This document shows, one piece after another, positions 31,146-40,487 of a stretch of DNA of 64,000 bases (within the stretch, counting starts at the first letter, position 1; every line of letters starts with the position of its first letter). The DNA comes from Symbiodinium natans. Taxonomy: Eukaryota; Sar; Dinophyceae; Suessiales; Symbiodiniaceae. Location: positions 1,314,001 through 1,378,000 of the forward strand of contig CAJNDS010000779.1 in the NCBI GenBank assembly GCA_905221605.1, in the 5' to 3' direction. Both the position numbers and the translations under genes were made by a program. The notes below the pieces were generated by a model, which saw only the letters and a program-made list of their open reading frames with translations, was not told the origin of the DNA and did not search any database.

Positions 31146-34100
31146 GCTCGAACTGGCACAGCACCTTACGCTGGCAGACGTCTACCTAACATGGGGCCCT
31201 TATTAATTAGAACAGGGTCATAACGGAAAGCCATTAAAGTTGGACCCGGTTTATTATTGGCCCTCTCTGTAAAGTCGATTTGGCTGGGCTATTCAGGACA
31301 CCCTTACTGTTTGGGGGTGCGTGGTGGGATCCTGAATTGAGCCAAGACGACCGGGCACCGTAAGAAAATTGCAGTGTGGCTGCGCGGCTGCGAGGCAGGT
31401 GGCCCTAGAGGGCCAGTTTAGCCGATTTGAGCCTCCAAGAACCCAAACAACCCTAAACCCTAAACCCTAAATCCTACCTAAACCCTAAACCCAGCAAGGC
31501 ACGGAGGACTTCCAGCAGCACCCCTTCGACTGCCCGATCACCGACAACGCAGTCTTTGAGGCGAGGCCCGGCTGGGCAAGGGCTGGGACGGTTTAGGGTT
31601 TAGGGTTTCATCATTTGGGGTGTTCCCCCTTATACTTACAGGTTCTTGATGGGGTTGATCATAGGGTGTCGCTATAATCCCTACGAAGGACTGTTACATT
31701 GCGAGCGCCCAGGGGGTCCGCTAATTGATGTTGCCCCACTTGCCCCACTTGCCCCACTTGCCTTTCCAGAAGAGCTAATTGATGTTGCCCCACTTGCCCC
31801 ACTTGCCCCACTTGGTGGCCCGGAAAAGCTAATTGATGTTGCCCCACTTGCCCCACTTGCCCCACTTGCCCCACTTGCCCCACTTGCCCCACTTGCCCCA
31901 CTTGCCTCAGGAGTAATCCCTGCTGCCTGGGTAAGTGGGGCAAGTGGGGCAAGTGGGGCAAGTGAGGCAAGCGCCCCCCCCCCCCCCCCCCCCCCCCCCC
32001 CTCGCCGCCACAAGTCTGCTCAAATCAGGCTGCGTTTGAGGCAGACTTATGGTTGTAGGGCAGGCCCTAGCCAAGTAGAACCTTGAGTGCTGTTGGACCC
32101 TAAAATGACCCTAAAATGACCAACCTAGCCACACGTCCGCCACAAGTCTGCCTCAAATCTCGCTGCAATTGAGGCAGACTTGTGGCTGGGACTCGTTGAG
32201 GGCATACCCTTGCCATGTAAAAAACCTCAAGTGCTATTGGACTCGGACAGACCCTAAAATGATCTGGGGCAAGTAGGGCAAGTGGGGCAAGTGAGGCAAG
32301 TGGGGCAAGCGCCCCCCCCCCCTCCCCCCACCCCTTGGCCTCGCCGCGCCACAAGTCTGCCTCAAATCCGGCTGCGTTTGAGGCAGACTTATGGTTGGAG
32401 GGCAGGCCCTAGCCAAGTAGAACCTTGAGTGCTATTGGACCCTAAAATGACCCTAAAATGACCAACCTATAGCCACAAGTCTGCCTCAAATCGGGCTGCA
32501 TTCAAGGCAGACCTGTGGCTCAAATCGAGCTGAAATTGAGGCAGACTTATGGGTGGGGCTTGTTGGGGCAGACCCTAGCCAACAAGTCTGCCTCAAATGC
32601 AGCCAATACTTGGAGCTGTGCCGGGGTCTCTTCGATGCTCAGCGGACCGGGAAGGTTCGCCACATTGGTGCTGCTTCCGAGGGGGGGGGGAAGACGAAAG
32701 AGGCCAAGTCTGCCTCTAACACAGCCCGATTTGAGGCAGACTTGTCAGGCCACAGAAGGGGGCCATTTTGAGATGAAGGACGGGGAGGGGAGGAGGATCA
32801 GGAAGGGTGGGGGAGGCGGGGGGGGAGTTTGGGGGGGGAGGTGGGGGGAACACGATCAAGAGTAGGAAACCGGCACGACAAGTCTGCCTCAAACGCAGCC
32901 GGATTTGAGGCAGACTTGTCAGGCAACACAGGGGGGGATTTTAAGGGGAAGGGCGGGGAGGGGGAGGGGGGAAGGAAGGGAAACGCAACATGAAAGGGGC
33001 AACAAGATTTGAGGCAGACTTGTCAGGCCATGGGGGGGGGGCGGTGGGGGGGGGGCGGGGGGGGGGGGGGGGGCGGGGGGGGGGGGCGGGGGGGGGGGGG
33101 GGGGGGGGGGTGGGGGCGGGGGGGGGGGCCCCACTTGCCCCACTTGCCCCACTTGCCCACTTGCCGCACTTGCCCCGCTTGCCCCACGCCGCACTTGCAG
33201 GGTGGGCTGGGGTAGGAGGGGGGCGAGTGGGCAAGTGGGGCAAGTGGGGCAAGTGGGGCAAGTGGGGCAAGCGGGGCAAGTGGCAGAAATCACTTAGCGG
33301 TTAAGGCAGGGCAAGTGGGGCAAGTGGGGCAAGTGGGGCAAGTGGGGCAAAGTGGTTTTCGGTAAGGGAGCACAGCAAGTGGGGCAAGCGGGGCAAGTGG
33401 CAGAAATCACTTAGCGGTCCCCGTTTGCACGCGCACTGGACTGTTAGCATAATGAGGGGGAACATCCCAACCCAGAATTCTAGAATCCAGAGTAGGTCTT
33501 CCCCTTTTCGAGGGGTCTAGGTGCCCTGAAACCGCCCCTACTAAACGGAAAAAGGCACCCTTTATGTTCCTCGGTTACTTCTGGGTCTAGGAATCCCATG
33601 GGCCCTGGCCAATAAAGATTCACAACATTGAGGGGGGGGGATTTTATAGGTGTAATGTAAAGTACAAAATACACGTGATGCATGAACTACACCTTTCTCT
33701 TAGCATATACGTTCACGCGAGCAATGACCGTCAATTTAGCGACCGCAATAGCACGAGCAAGGATGATCATGACGATCATGGGCATGAACATATCAAGATG
33801 CAGTACTTCGTTGCTGAGTAGATAACCTTTAACCTTTTGGGGTTATATACAATCCTACCAACCGTTGTTTTGGGCCAGGGTACTCAGCAAGTAGGAGTAA
33901 TACATCAATGGCTGCTCCTTGGGGTGGGGAGGGGGGAGTTGATGCTGATGTTGGGGTAGGGGCTCATAGAGCATTGAGAGGGATTAAACCCTAGTTATCA
34001 TAACCCTGGCGGGTGTCCGAAAGATTCCCTCTCCTGAAAGAGGTGGTTTCGAGCCTAAACCCTAAACACTGCAGACCCTAAACCCTTGGTGGTGCCGGAC

Positions 34101-37100
34101 AGGCGTGTGGCTGAGCAGCTGCGTGGTGTTGCCGACTTTGACGTAATCGTTTCGTCGCCGTACTTGCGCTGCGTGCAAACTGCTGTCTCCCTGGCGGAGA
34201 CTTGGCTCAGAGATTAGGGGTTTAGGGTTGAGGGTTTAGGGAGTCTGGCTGGTTCTCGGTAGGGAATGAGGGAACGAGGTACCCTACATCGTCCGAAATA
34301 TCGCCTTTACGGGATTTTATAGGGTACCTCAGACCCCCCGTTCCCTACTAAGAGCCAGGAGGTAGTGTTCCTAGGTAGGCTTATTAGTTTGGGTTTAAGA
34401 GGATCATAGGCGAGTTTACGAAAATAGGGGACCCCTAATAGAGACCCCCAAATAGTAGGATTCCCTTCTAAGAAGGATCCCAATAAGGTACTACCCTCTT
34501 ATCCTAAACCCCCCATATTCAGGAGATACTTTTCAGTTAAAGGGGTTTAAGAGTGTTCCTAGGATTCCTAGACCTTTGGGACATGTTATGTTTTTCGCTC
34601 ATTGGGTTTATGAGGATAATATTCAGGAATATGTTTTCAGATGGTTTTAGGGGTCATCCTAGGTTCTTGTTGGAAGGATTGGTTAGGCCCCCCTGTTTCT
34701 TAGTACCCTATAAAATCCCTCAAAGGGTATATATATATATATAACTATAGGGGGGATATAGGATACATTCCATCATTCCCAACTAAGAACCAGCCGGTAG
34801 GTGTGACTGCAGTGCCAACGAAGCATCAGGATACTGGGGGTGGTTGATGCCGGATGTCTGCCAACGTGTGCAACATCAGCTGTTGGCTAGTATAGGGGTC
34901 GGAAGAATTACCAATGGTATTCCCTTCTGGTCTCTATATTGTTATACCGTACAAGGCCCCCCAAAACCCTTCTAACTACTAAGGCCCCTCTAGCACACAC
35001 ATGGGACACAGAGGGTTGCATGACAGCCACTGGCCAAGGGACCCCCCGAGCGCTGCATTAGGGTTTATAACTACAGACTCGTAAGTCTGCAGGCCTTTGA
35101 ACTTTGGGATCTTTTGTATGTTCCCTTATTGGGATTAAGAGGATCATGTTTGACCCTAAATCCTAAACCCTAAACCCTAGTTTTTTTCAGAGGGCATCCT
35201 AGGTAAGCACAAGGGCTAGAGGGTTGAGACCGACTAAGTCGACGCCCCAAGCAGAACCCTAAGCCCTAATCCCTAAACCCTTAAACCCTGAACCCTGAAC
35301 CCTAAACCTTAGCCCTAAACCCTAAACCCTAAACCCTAAACCCTAAACCCTAAACCCTAAACCCTAAACCCTAAACCTTAGCCCTAAACCCTAAACAGGA
35401 TGCGTTGGATCTCATGGTGCTTTTGGACTACGAGCTCGGGGAAGTGTTCGGCCCTCCGGTCTTCGGGGATGTGGACCCGCTCCTTTGGGGTCAAAAGGTT
35501 TTCATATGCTTCGGGGATGAAGGGTTTAAGGTTTAGGGTTTAGGGTTTAGGGTTTAGGGTTTAGGGTTTAGGAATGAAGACTGGACCTGAAAGATTCTTC
35601 TGCATATCTCCGACTTGTACAAGTTTTGGGCTGTGGGTCATCGAACTGCCGCGTAGCTGAAGCTAAAAAAGGTACCCCTAAACCCTAAACCCTAAACCCT
35701 AAACCCTGAACCCTGAACCCTGAGCCCTAAACCCTAAACCCTAAACATACAGTGACGGCACGGGAATCTTTACGCATCCCTTGTCCGGCGAGGATCCAGT
35801 CCAGACCGGTCGAGCTTGGAGATGCCGACAGGAGCTTCATGCCACGTTGAAGGACCGTTGGTTAGGGTTTAGGGTTTAGGGCTTAGGGCTTAGGGCTTAG
35901 GGCTTAGGGCTTAGGGCTTAGGGCTTAGGGCTTAGGGCTTAGGGCTTAGGGCTTAGGGCTTAGGGCTTAGGGCTTTAGGGTGTAGGGTTTAGGGTTTAGG
36001 GTAGTAGGGTTTAACCCTAAACTATAGCACAGTGAGTTTGAGATGTGTGTGTAGGGAGGCCTTACCATCGTGGTTTACTTGGGAGCGGATTTGATAGAAT
36101 GTGGAACTCCTCAAACCCTGAGCCCCTGAATCGGTTTAGGGTCTCGGGTTTAGGGCCTGTTGCAAATAACTTGCTTCCTTGTAAGTTCTATGCTGCATAA
36201 AGGGCCAGGAGAAGTTAATGATGTGTCGTTTAGTGTGCTGTAGGCTGAACTGCCCCATGGTGGTCTCGGAACCGCGAAGGACTGGAGCCCCGACCTTCTA
36301 CAAGGCTTTTCGAAGCCGCCGGTTCAGCGAGTGTGTTCCTGCGGCGGGGTGAGTAACTGGAGTGGAGTGAGTGAGAGAGAGAGAGAGAGGCAGGATCCTG
36401 GGGCGTGCGCGCCCTGGGGCAGCCTCCCTTCGCGGGGTTGAGCGTGTGTAGAGAGAGAGAGAGAAAGAAAACAAAAAACAAAGAGGGAAGAAGAGAGAAT
36501 AAAGAGAAAACGATAAAGAGGGCGCGAGACGGCCTACTACAAGAAGAAGAAGCAAAAGAAGAAGAAGCAGAAGAAGAAGAAGAAGCAAAAGAAGAAGAAG
36601 AAGAAGAAGAAGAAGAAGAAGAAGAAGAAGAAGAAGAAGAAGAAGAAGAAGAAGAAGAAGAAGAAGAATCAGAAGAAGAAGACGAAGACGAAGAAGAAGA
36701 GTGGAGCCGGAGACATAGGTAGGGCGTGACAAGCATGGACAGGATACCTGTAGGCAAAGCAGTTCAAAGCATGCTATCAGATTGTTTTCTAAAGTTAAAT
36801 CAGTCAAAAAGAAGCATCAGCAAGCAGCCGCAGACATCAAGACCCACGGTAAACCAATCTGTGCAGGGCCACTAGGGAGCTACCCCTGTATGGCACATCA
36901 TATGGTTCACACGGGTGCTACCGGAATATCTAGGAACACATTGAATCGCCCAGTATGAGACATGTGAAGCAGACCCAATGAGCTCGTGATCCCAAAAACA
37001 GCCAAGGTTGGAAGAAGATTTTGGGCCGCCCACCCGTCTGGGGCGAAACGCTCAAAGATGCCCATCATCGTTACGCCAGGAGACTGGCGTGGAGTCTCCG

Positions 37101-38854
37101 GGGTTGTGCGGTTTAGGGTTTAGGGTTTAGGGTTTATAGGGTTTAGAGTTTAGGGTTTAGGGTGGAGCGTGGCATCGAGGATTCAAGCAGTGAGTTTGAT
37201 GCTGGTTGTTGGATGTCAGAATATGAGATCGGGCGCGAGTCGCTTTCTTCGGGGCACCCTGAGGAGATTCCTGACCTACCTCAGTCGTGGTCGGCGCGCG
37301 AGCAAGAACATGATTCTCGTAAGCCACGGCATCATGGTCCAGACCTCCCTCAAGGTGCCGCATGCGAATCCCAGAAGATAGCTGGAACAGTCGAGCGTGC
37401 GCAGGTCCTTGGGCTGGTGGGACCACGGAAATGCCTTTTCGCAGCTTCTGCGCAGCTTCTGCGCTAAGCAGCCCGAAACCCTATAAACGCCCTGCAACAT
37501 GAAACTGCGGGTGAGCAGGGGCGCCCATAATTAGCGAGGCAGGAATCTGCCTCACTAAGGTCAAGAGCGGAACGTTTTACAACGTCCTTCTACGCCGCCT
37601 GTCACCGCCCTAACCGTGAATCAAGTCCAAGCCCCCCATAACCCCTAAACCCTAAACCCTAAACCCTAAACGAGTCCAAGCCCAGTTGCCTTCCGTGTTT
37701 CGCGCACAGGTGCTACCTAGCACTTCGGCGTTAAGTGTGGCATCCATCCCATTTTGGGGCGGGCTGATGGCCAGCCTCCGTCAGGTTCCGGAGCAGGAGA
37801 GGGTTTAGGTTTTAGGGTTTAGGGTTTAGGGTTTAGGGTTATAGGGTTTAGGGTTTAGGGTTTAGGGTTTAGGGTTTAGGGTTTAGGGTTTAGGGAATTG
37901 AGGTCGTCTATTGCACCACCACGTACCTGACGGTGTGACCTTTGAGAATCGCAGGCTCAAACTCCTTTTTCTGTGTCAAGATCAGAGAGAGGTCCCGGAG
38001 CAGGTTGGTGGATGCCGTACACGGCATGTAGCTTGAGGGCAAAAAGGGCGAAATAGCTCTTAGGTCTTACATGGGCTAGTCGAGGTGCCGGGCAGTAGTG
38101 GTTTCATGTCTATACTCTCGTTTCGTCGACTGTCAATTATACCCGAACTCTTGGTTTAGGAGGTGGCCGGCACCGACTTCACCGACGCTGCAGCCCACTT
38201 TGTGAAGTTCAAGATGGAGGGGGGTTCGCCGTCTGACTGGCCCGTGAGGAACAGCGACAGGAGAAGTGCTCGGAATGGAAGTCTCGTGATGGGCACATTG
38301 CACTTTGCTGTAACTCGAAGCCCGAAGCCCCAACCCTGAGGAGAAGGCCGGCCAGTCACCATCTCCATCAAGCACCTTCGTTGTAGAGTAATTAGGTAAC
38401 CTTCAACCTGTTTGGGGTTTTATATAATCCCAAAACCTTTTTGGGGTTTCATATAATCCCAAAGGTTAACCTTTAGTTCCCCCTAGGTACTGGACCACTA
38501 AGGCGCAGCTCCACCGGTGGGACGTGGAGCCCCTGGGAGTGGCCTTCGAGGCCGCCGAGGACTCGCCCGGGACGCACGCGGCGTTCGTGAAGCGCTACCA
38601 AGACATGCTTGCGCGGCTCCTTGGGGCAGTTCTTATCAAAAGTTCAAGAGTAATTAGTTTAATGCCCTTTCCAGTGAGCCGACACAATCCGCAACCACGA
38701 AAACCTTGTACAGCCCAAGCCTTCAACATCAAGCAGCTCGAGGCTGAAAGCTGGCAGCTTCTCCTGGCCCCAGATGCAGCTCTTGCCCGGGCCCTTTCTG
38801 ATGTCCGTTCATCGCATGTCCTCAACCGCTGCGTCACCACTGCGGGGTTCCAAG
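31109..38854 (+). CDS. Histidine phosphatase (phosphoglycerate-mutase-like), split gene (overview)
   Basis: Histidine-phosphatase-superfamily enzyme built from eight domain exons plus three C-terminal extension exons. The RHGE motif (nucleophile His) is in exon 31109, PFDCPITDNAVFEA in 31499, VIVSSPYLRCVQTAVSLAE in 34103, LDYELGEVFGPPVF in 35399 and VSHGIMVQTSL (second catalytic His) in 37161. RHGERxDxxF, SPxxRCVQTA and the later SHG resemble UBASH3/STS-type phosphatases and their plant relatives. Phase is kept at every junction from 31145 to 35399 and from 37354 to 38743, with AG|G acceptors and GC, GA or GT donors. The substrate cannot be told. The second intron (31566-34102) contains a nested transposon. 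The extension after the domain (WYWTTKAQLHRWD..., GTHAAFVKRYQDMLARLL...) is unfamiliar. The start codon was not located. Confidence 0.83.
31499..31565 (+). CDS. Phosphatase exon: FDCPITDNAVFEA
   Basis: AAG|GC acceptor completes a Gly codon. Reads TEDFQQHPFDCPITDNAVFE then A, and ends GCGAG|GCCC (GC donor) with two bases of an Arg codon. It matches the D.PLT..G..QA block after the RHG motif. CCCTAAA units stand just upstream. Confidence 0.87.
31728..31969. repeat. Nonamer minisatellite TTGCCCCAC in inverted blocks
   Basis: Three runs of CTTGCCCCA units separated by GCTAATTGATG spacers, then the reverse complement (AAGTGGGGC)n from 31932. The low-complexity frames across it (APLAPLAPL, HLPHLPHLP) are not proteins. 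Confidence 0.92.
32013..33030. repeat. Palindromic repeats CAAGTCTGCCTCAAA / TTTGAGGCAGACTTG
   Basis: At least seven hairpin-like units in which ACAAGTCTGCCTCAAA is followed within about 15-40 bp by its reverse complement (near 32015, 32140, 32350, 32475, 32710, 32880 and 33005). Confidence 0.88.
33037..33130 (+). repeat. Poly-G tract
   Basis: About 90 bases almost entirely G, a strong G-quadruplex-forming candidate. Sequencing errors in run length are likely. Confidence 0.9.
33475..33603. repeat. Inverted-repeat element, family H
   Basis: GGGTCTAGGTGCCC, AAAGGCACCCTTTATGTTCC and ACTTCTGGGTCTAGGAATCC relate it to the copies at 5088, 23795 and 56235. Confidence 0.6.
34103..34211 (+). CDS. 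Phosphatase exon: SSPYLRCVQTA
   Basis: ACAG|G acceptor completes the Arg codon from exon 31499. Reads RVAEQLRGVADFDVIVSSPY then LRCVQTAVSLAETWLR. SSPxxRxxQTA is the central conserved block of the family. It ends CAGA|GATTAGGGG, a GA donor made by a telomere-type unit, phase 0. Confidence 0.93.
34250..34359. repeat. Inverted-repeat element, family C
   Basis: CTGGTTCTCGGTAGGGAATG on the left and CCCTACTAAGAGCCAGG on the right; the core contains TTTACGGGATTTTATAGGGT. Confidence 0.85.
34414..34494. repeat. Interspersed element, family D
   Basis: GTTTACGAAAATAGGGGACC and AATAGTAGGATTCCCTTCTA match the copy at 10112-10190. Confidence 0.8.
34693..34793. repeat. Inverted-repeat element, family C
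   Basis: TTTCTTAGTACCCTATAAAA on the left and CATTCCCAACTAAGAACCAG on the right, with an AT repeat in the core. Confidence 0.65.
35268..35397 (-). repeat. CCCTAAA array before phosphatase exon
   Basis: About sixteen units ending directly at the AACAG acceptor of exon 35399. Confidence 0.95.
35399..35497 (+). CDS. Phosphatase exon: LDYELGEVFGPPVF
   Basis: AACAG|GATGC acceptor and CAAAAG|GTTTTC donor enclose exactly 33 codons, phase 0 to 0: DALDLMVLLDYELGEVFGPP then VFGDVDPLLWGQK. It follows the RCVQTA block as in the family. CCCTAAA stands before it and TTTAGGG soon after. Confidence 0.92.
35793..35852 (+). CDS. Phosphatase exon candidate
   Basis: GCGAG|GATCC acceptor in phase 0 gives DPVQTGRAWRCRQELHATLK, then a GA donor. 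The frame is open upstream from 35754 (GTGIFTHPLSGE), so the start is unsure. The position fits the variable helix region between the two catalytic blocks. Confidence 0.55.
35864..36012 (+). repeat. CTTAGGG variant array
   Basis: About fourteen consecutive GCTTAGG units framed by normal TTTAGGG units, showing amplification of one variant. Confidence 0.95.
36371..36463. repeat. Two GA tracts bracketing a shared core
   Basis: (GA)n, then CCTGGGGCAGCCTCCCTTCG and GGGGTTGAGCGTGTGTAG, then (GA)n. It has the same plan and a related core to 13335-13488. Confidence 0.75.
36541..36708. repeat. GAA trinucleotide microsatellite
   Basis: Over 150 bp of nearly pure GAA/GAAGCA. Frames across it read poly-Glu or, on the other strand, poly-Ser and poly-Leu. 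None has splice or start support. Confidence 0.95.
37161..37354 (+). CDS. Phosphatase exon: VSHG second catalytic block
   Basis: Reads SRFLRGTLRRFLTYLSRGRR, then ASKNMILVSHGIMVQTSLK, ending CTCAAG|GTGCCG in phase 0. NMILVSHG is the strand and loop with the second active-site histidine. The start shown uses TTTAG|GG within the adjacent repeat; AG|G at 37180 is an alternative. Confidence 0.85.
37710..37796 (+). CDS. Phosphatase exon: ASIPFWGGLMASLRQV
   Basis: GCACAG|G acceptor, phase 0, directly continues the VSHG exon: VLPSTSALSVASIPFWGGLM then ASLRQVPEQ. It ends at a GA donor (CAG|GAGAGG) or six bases later at a GT donor. Confidence 0.75.
37800..37896 (+). repeat. TTTAGGG array
   Basis: About thirteen units filling the whole interval between two phosphatase exons, so this intron of about 105 bp is almost purely telomere-type repeat. 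Confidence 0.9.
37903..37932 (+). CDS. Phosphatase exon candidate: VVYCTTTYLT
   Basis: TTGAG|GTCGTC acceptor and ACG|GTGTGA donor enclose ten codons, phase 0. A longer alternative in another frame (VPDGVTFENRRLKLLF, open to about 38030) starts at the same acceptor and cannot be excluded. Confidence 0.5.
38163..38239 (+). CDS. Phosphatase C-terminal extension exon 1
   Basis: GGAG|GTGGCC acceptor, phase 0. Reads VAGTDFTDAAAHFVKFKMEG then GSPSD, ending GACTG|GCCCG (GC donor), which splits a Trp codon completed by the next exon. The domain is not recognised. Confidence 0.72.
38394..38485. repeat. Inverted-repeat element, family A
   Basis: GGTAACCTTCAACCTGTTTG on the left and CAAAGGTTAACCTTTAG on the right, with TGGGGTTTTATATAATCCCA repeated in the core. 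It fills most of an intron of about 250 bp. Confidence 0.8.
38487..38628 (+). CDS. Phosphatase C-terminal extension exon 2
   Basis: CCTAG|G completes TGG, then YWTTKAQLHRWDVEPLGVAF, EAAEDSPGTHAAFVKRYQDM and LARLLGA, ending GCA|GTTCTT. It is the most GC-rich and cleanest open stretch of the region. Family unknown. Confidence 0.78.
38743..38854 (+). CDS. Phosphatase C-terminal extension exon 3
   Basis: CTCGAG|G acceptor, phase 0. Reads AESWQLLLAPDAALARALSD then VRSSHVLNRCVTTAGFQ, ending CCAAG|GTCCGG in phase 1. A helical, Ala/Leu-rich segment. The gene probably continues beyond it. Confidence 0.78.
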
Positions 38855-38894
38855 GTCCGGAGTCAGAGGTACCATTTGCTTACGGGCGCACAAA

Positions 38895-38974
38895 AAATAG
38901 AAACATTAATCCCTGTATTACCCTTTTTGAGGAAGAACATTCTACTTTTTGGGGTTTCCGAGGCAAATAGTAGA
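38895..38974. repeat. Interspersed element, family I
   Basis: TTAATCCCTGTATTACCCTT and TACTTTTTGGGGTTTCCGAG then GCAAATAGTAG; related to 11780 and 62120. Confidence 0.65.
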
Positions 38975-39736
38975 CAGGGGCTAGGTCGATCGCAGCGGCA
39001 CCCGCGGCGGCACCAGTGGCCCGGACCATGGGGTTTTTCTCAAGGGTTTAGGGTTTAGGGTTTAGGGTTTAGGCGCTCTCGCCTAGGCGCGGGCTTAGCT
39101 GCGCTCACCATCCTCGAAACTGTCGTCGTTTTTGCACGCCTGGGTTCGCGAAACGCCAAACTGTCGTCGCTTTTGCAAGGCTGCCGTTGCTTTTTGGACG
39201 TCTGCGGTTTCGAAACGTGAAGCTCATCGCTTTTGGATTTCTGGGCTCTTGGTGTCTTTTGGACCTTTCTCTTGATCCATTGGAGTGCTCTTGCGCGCCC
39301 ACTCAAAGTTTGGGGTCTGCACTGGCGCAACTGTTAATTCACCTACTATTATAATCTGACAAACATGCTGTAGTCATGTAGTCAGCATTTGCCAGTACAT
39401 CTGTTGGCGGGTGAGGCTGGGGCAGCTGCCGACCGAACTGCCACCACAAGCCTTCCAGACAACTGGTCCTCCGGATCTCAGCGACACGGCCCCCTGGCAC
39501 CAGATTTACTTGTTGCCAGGGTGCCCAGCAGTGCCTGTACTCGCTTTCTGATGGGTTGAGTTTCCGTTGTAGAGCCTTGTTCTGGACAAGAGGGGTCCTT
39601 TTCACGCTTACGTTGCCGCACAACCTGGCTTATACCTGTTAAGGGAGGTCGATGTTTTTGATGCAGAAGCAACCCTCAACCCTAAACAATAAACGGGCAA
39701 AGCTACAGGAGCTAACTTGAAAGGGATCGGCTCAAG

Positions 39737-39786
39737 GAGAGACAGAAGCAAAGAATGGCGGCTGTCATAAGGCGCCTGCTCTTAAG
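39737..39786 (+). CDS. Exon candidate, basic helix
   Basis: CTCAAG|GAGAGA acceptor and CTTAAG|GTGTGC donor enclose ERQKQRMAAVIRRLLL. It could be a further exon of the preceding gene. Product unknown. Confidence 0.45.
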
Positions 39787-40048
39787 GTGTGCTTGTTCTT
39801 CCTGCTAGGCCGCTTTTTGAGGCACAGCCCTAAATCCTAAACCCTCAACCCCTGTTCCCAAGAACAGTTGGGTCTTAGATGTGTCCTTTGGAGTTAGCCG
39901 GGAAGGTCCAAAGACTGGCATGTTGTTAAGGCTCGGTGTGCGGCATGGTGTGGAAGCGTACACACGTATAGTATGTTGCGCAAGGCCTTCGAAGCCCGGA
40001 CAGCAGCATGAAACGAAGGGGCACGATTAACTGCAGGTGTACATCTGT

Positions 40049-40137
40049 AAACCCTAAACCCTAAACCCCAAACCCCAAACCCCAAACCCCAAACCCCAAA
40101 CCCCAAACCCCAAACCCTAAACCCTAAACCCTAAAAA
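40049..40137 (-). repeat. CCCTAAA array with CCCCAAA block
   Basis: Eight consecutive CCCCAAA variants flanked by normal CCCTAAA units. Confidence 0.93.
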
Positions 40138-40487
40138 AAAAACACCCTAAGCCCTAAACCCTACGCCCTAGGAAGCCAGGCCGCACGAAGCGGCCTGAAG
40201 TTTCGGTGAAGCCGTCAGGGTGATTCACACGAACGGTTTCAGCTCTAAGCCCTGGGCCCCCCTACCCTGCCCGGAAACAGTATCCGGCACCTGAAGGTTC
40301 CTTTTTGGGTTCGTTATAGGGGGTTCCCATCCTAGCCCTGGAAACTTCAAACCCTGAACCCTGTGCACCTCCACATGAGGCCACGCAAGTGTCCATGGAG
40401 CTCTTCAAGTGCTCCCCGCGGTTTTCGCCATGTGCAGCATCTTGGTGCCACCCATGAAAACAGAAAGCCACCTTAGAGGTTCACGGG

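Larger units (their letters stand above)
31697..33437. mobile_element. Non-autonomous Mutator-like element with inverted satellites
   Basis: Flanked by a 9-bp direct repeat. The ends form imperfect terminal inverted repeats of about 33 bp: the left end contains GTCCGCTAATTGATG and the right end, reverse-complemented, GACCGCTAAGTGATT. The interior has TTGCCCCAC nonamer satellites in both orientations, several CAAGTCTGCCTCAAA hairpins and long poly-C/poly-G runs. No transposase frame was seen. The MULE class is inferred from the 9-bp duplication. Confidence 0.75.
31617..33470. mobile_element. Family B element split by a Mutator-like insertion
   Basis: The left part of a family B element (GGGGTGTTCCCCCTTATAC ... 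GAAGGACTGTTA, ending 31696) and its right end (CTGTTAGCATAATGAGGGGG, from 33441) are 1.74 kb apart. The 9-bp GGACTGTTA occurs at both breakpoints (31688-31696 and 33438-33446), as expected for a target duplication. Confidence 0.8.

Noticed and set aside
31646-33304. Pro/Leu/Ala and Gly-rich low-complexity frames
   Set aside because: They are translations of the TTGCCCCAC satellite and poly-G/poly-C tracts in a mobile element.
36230-36807. Poly-Ser, poly-Leu and poly-Glu frames
   Set aside because: They are translations of a GAA microsatellite.
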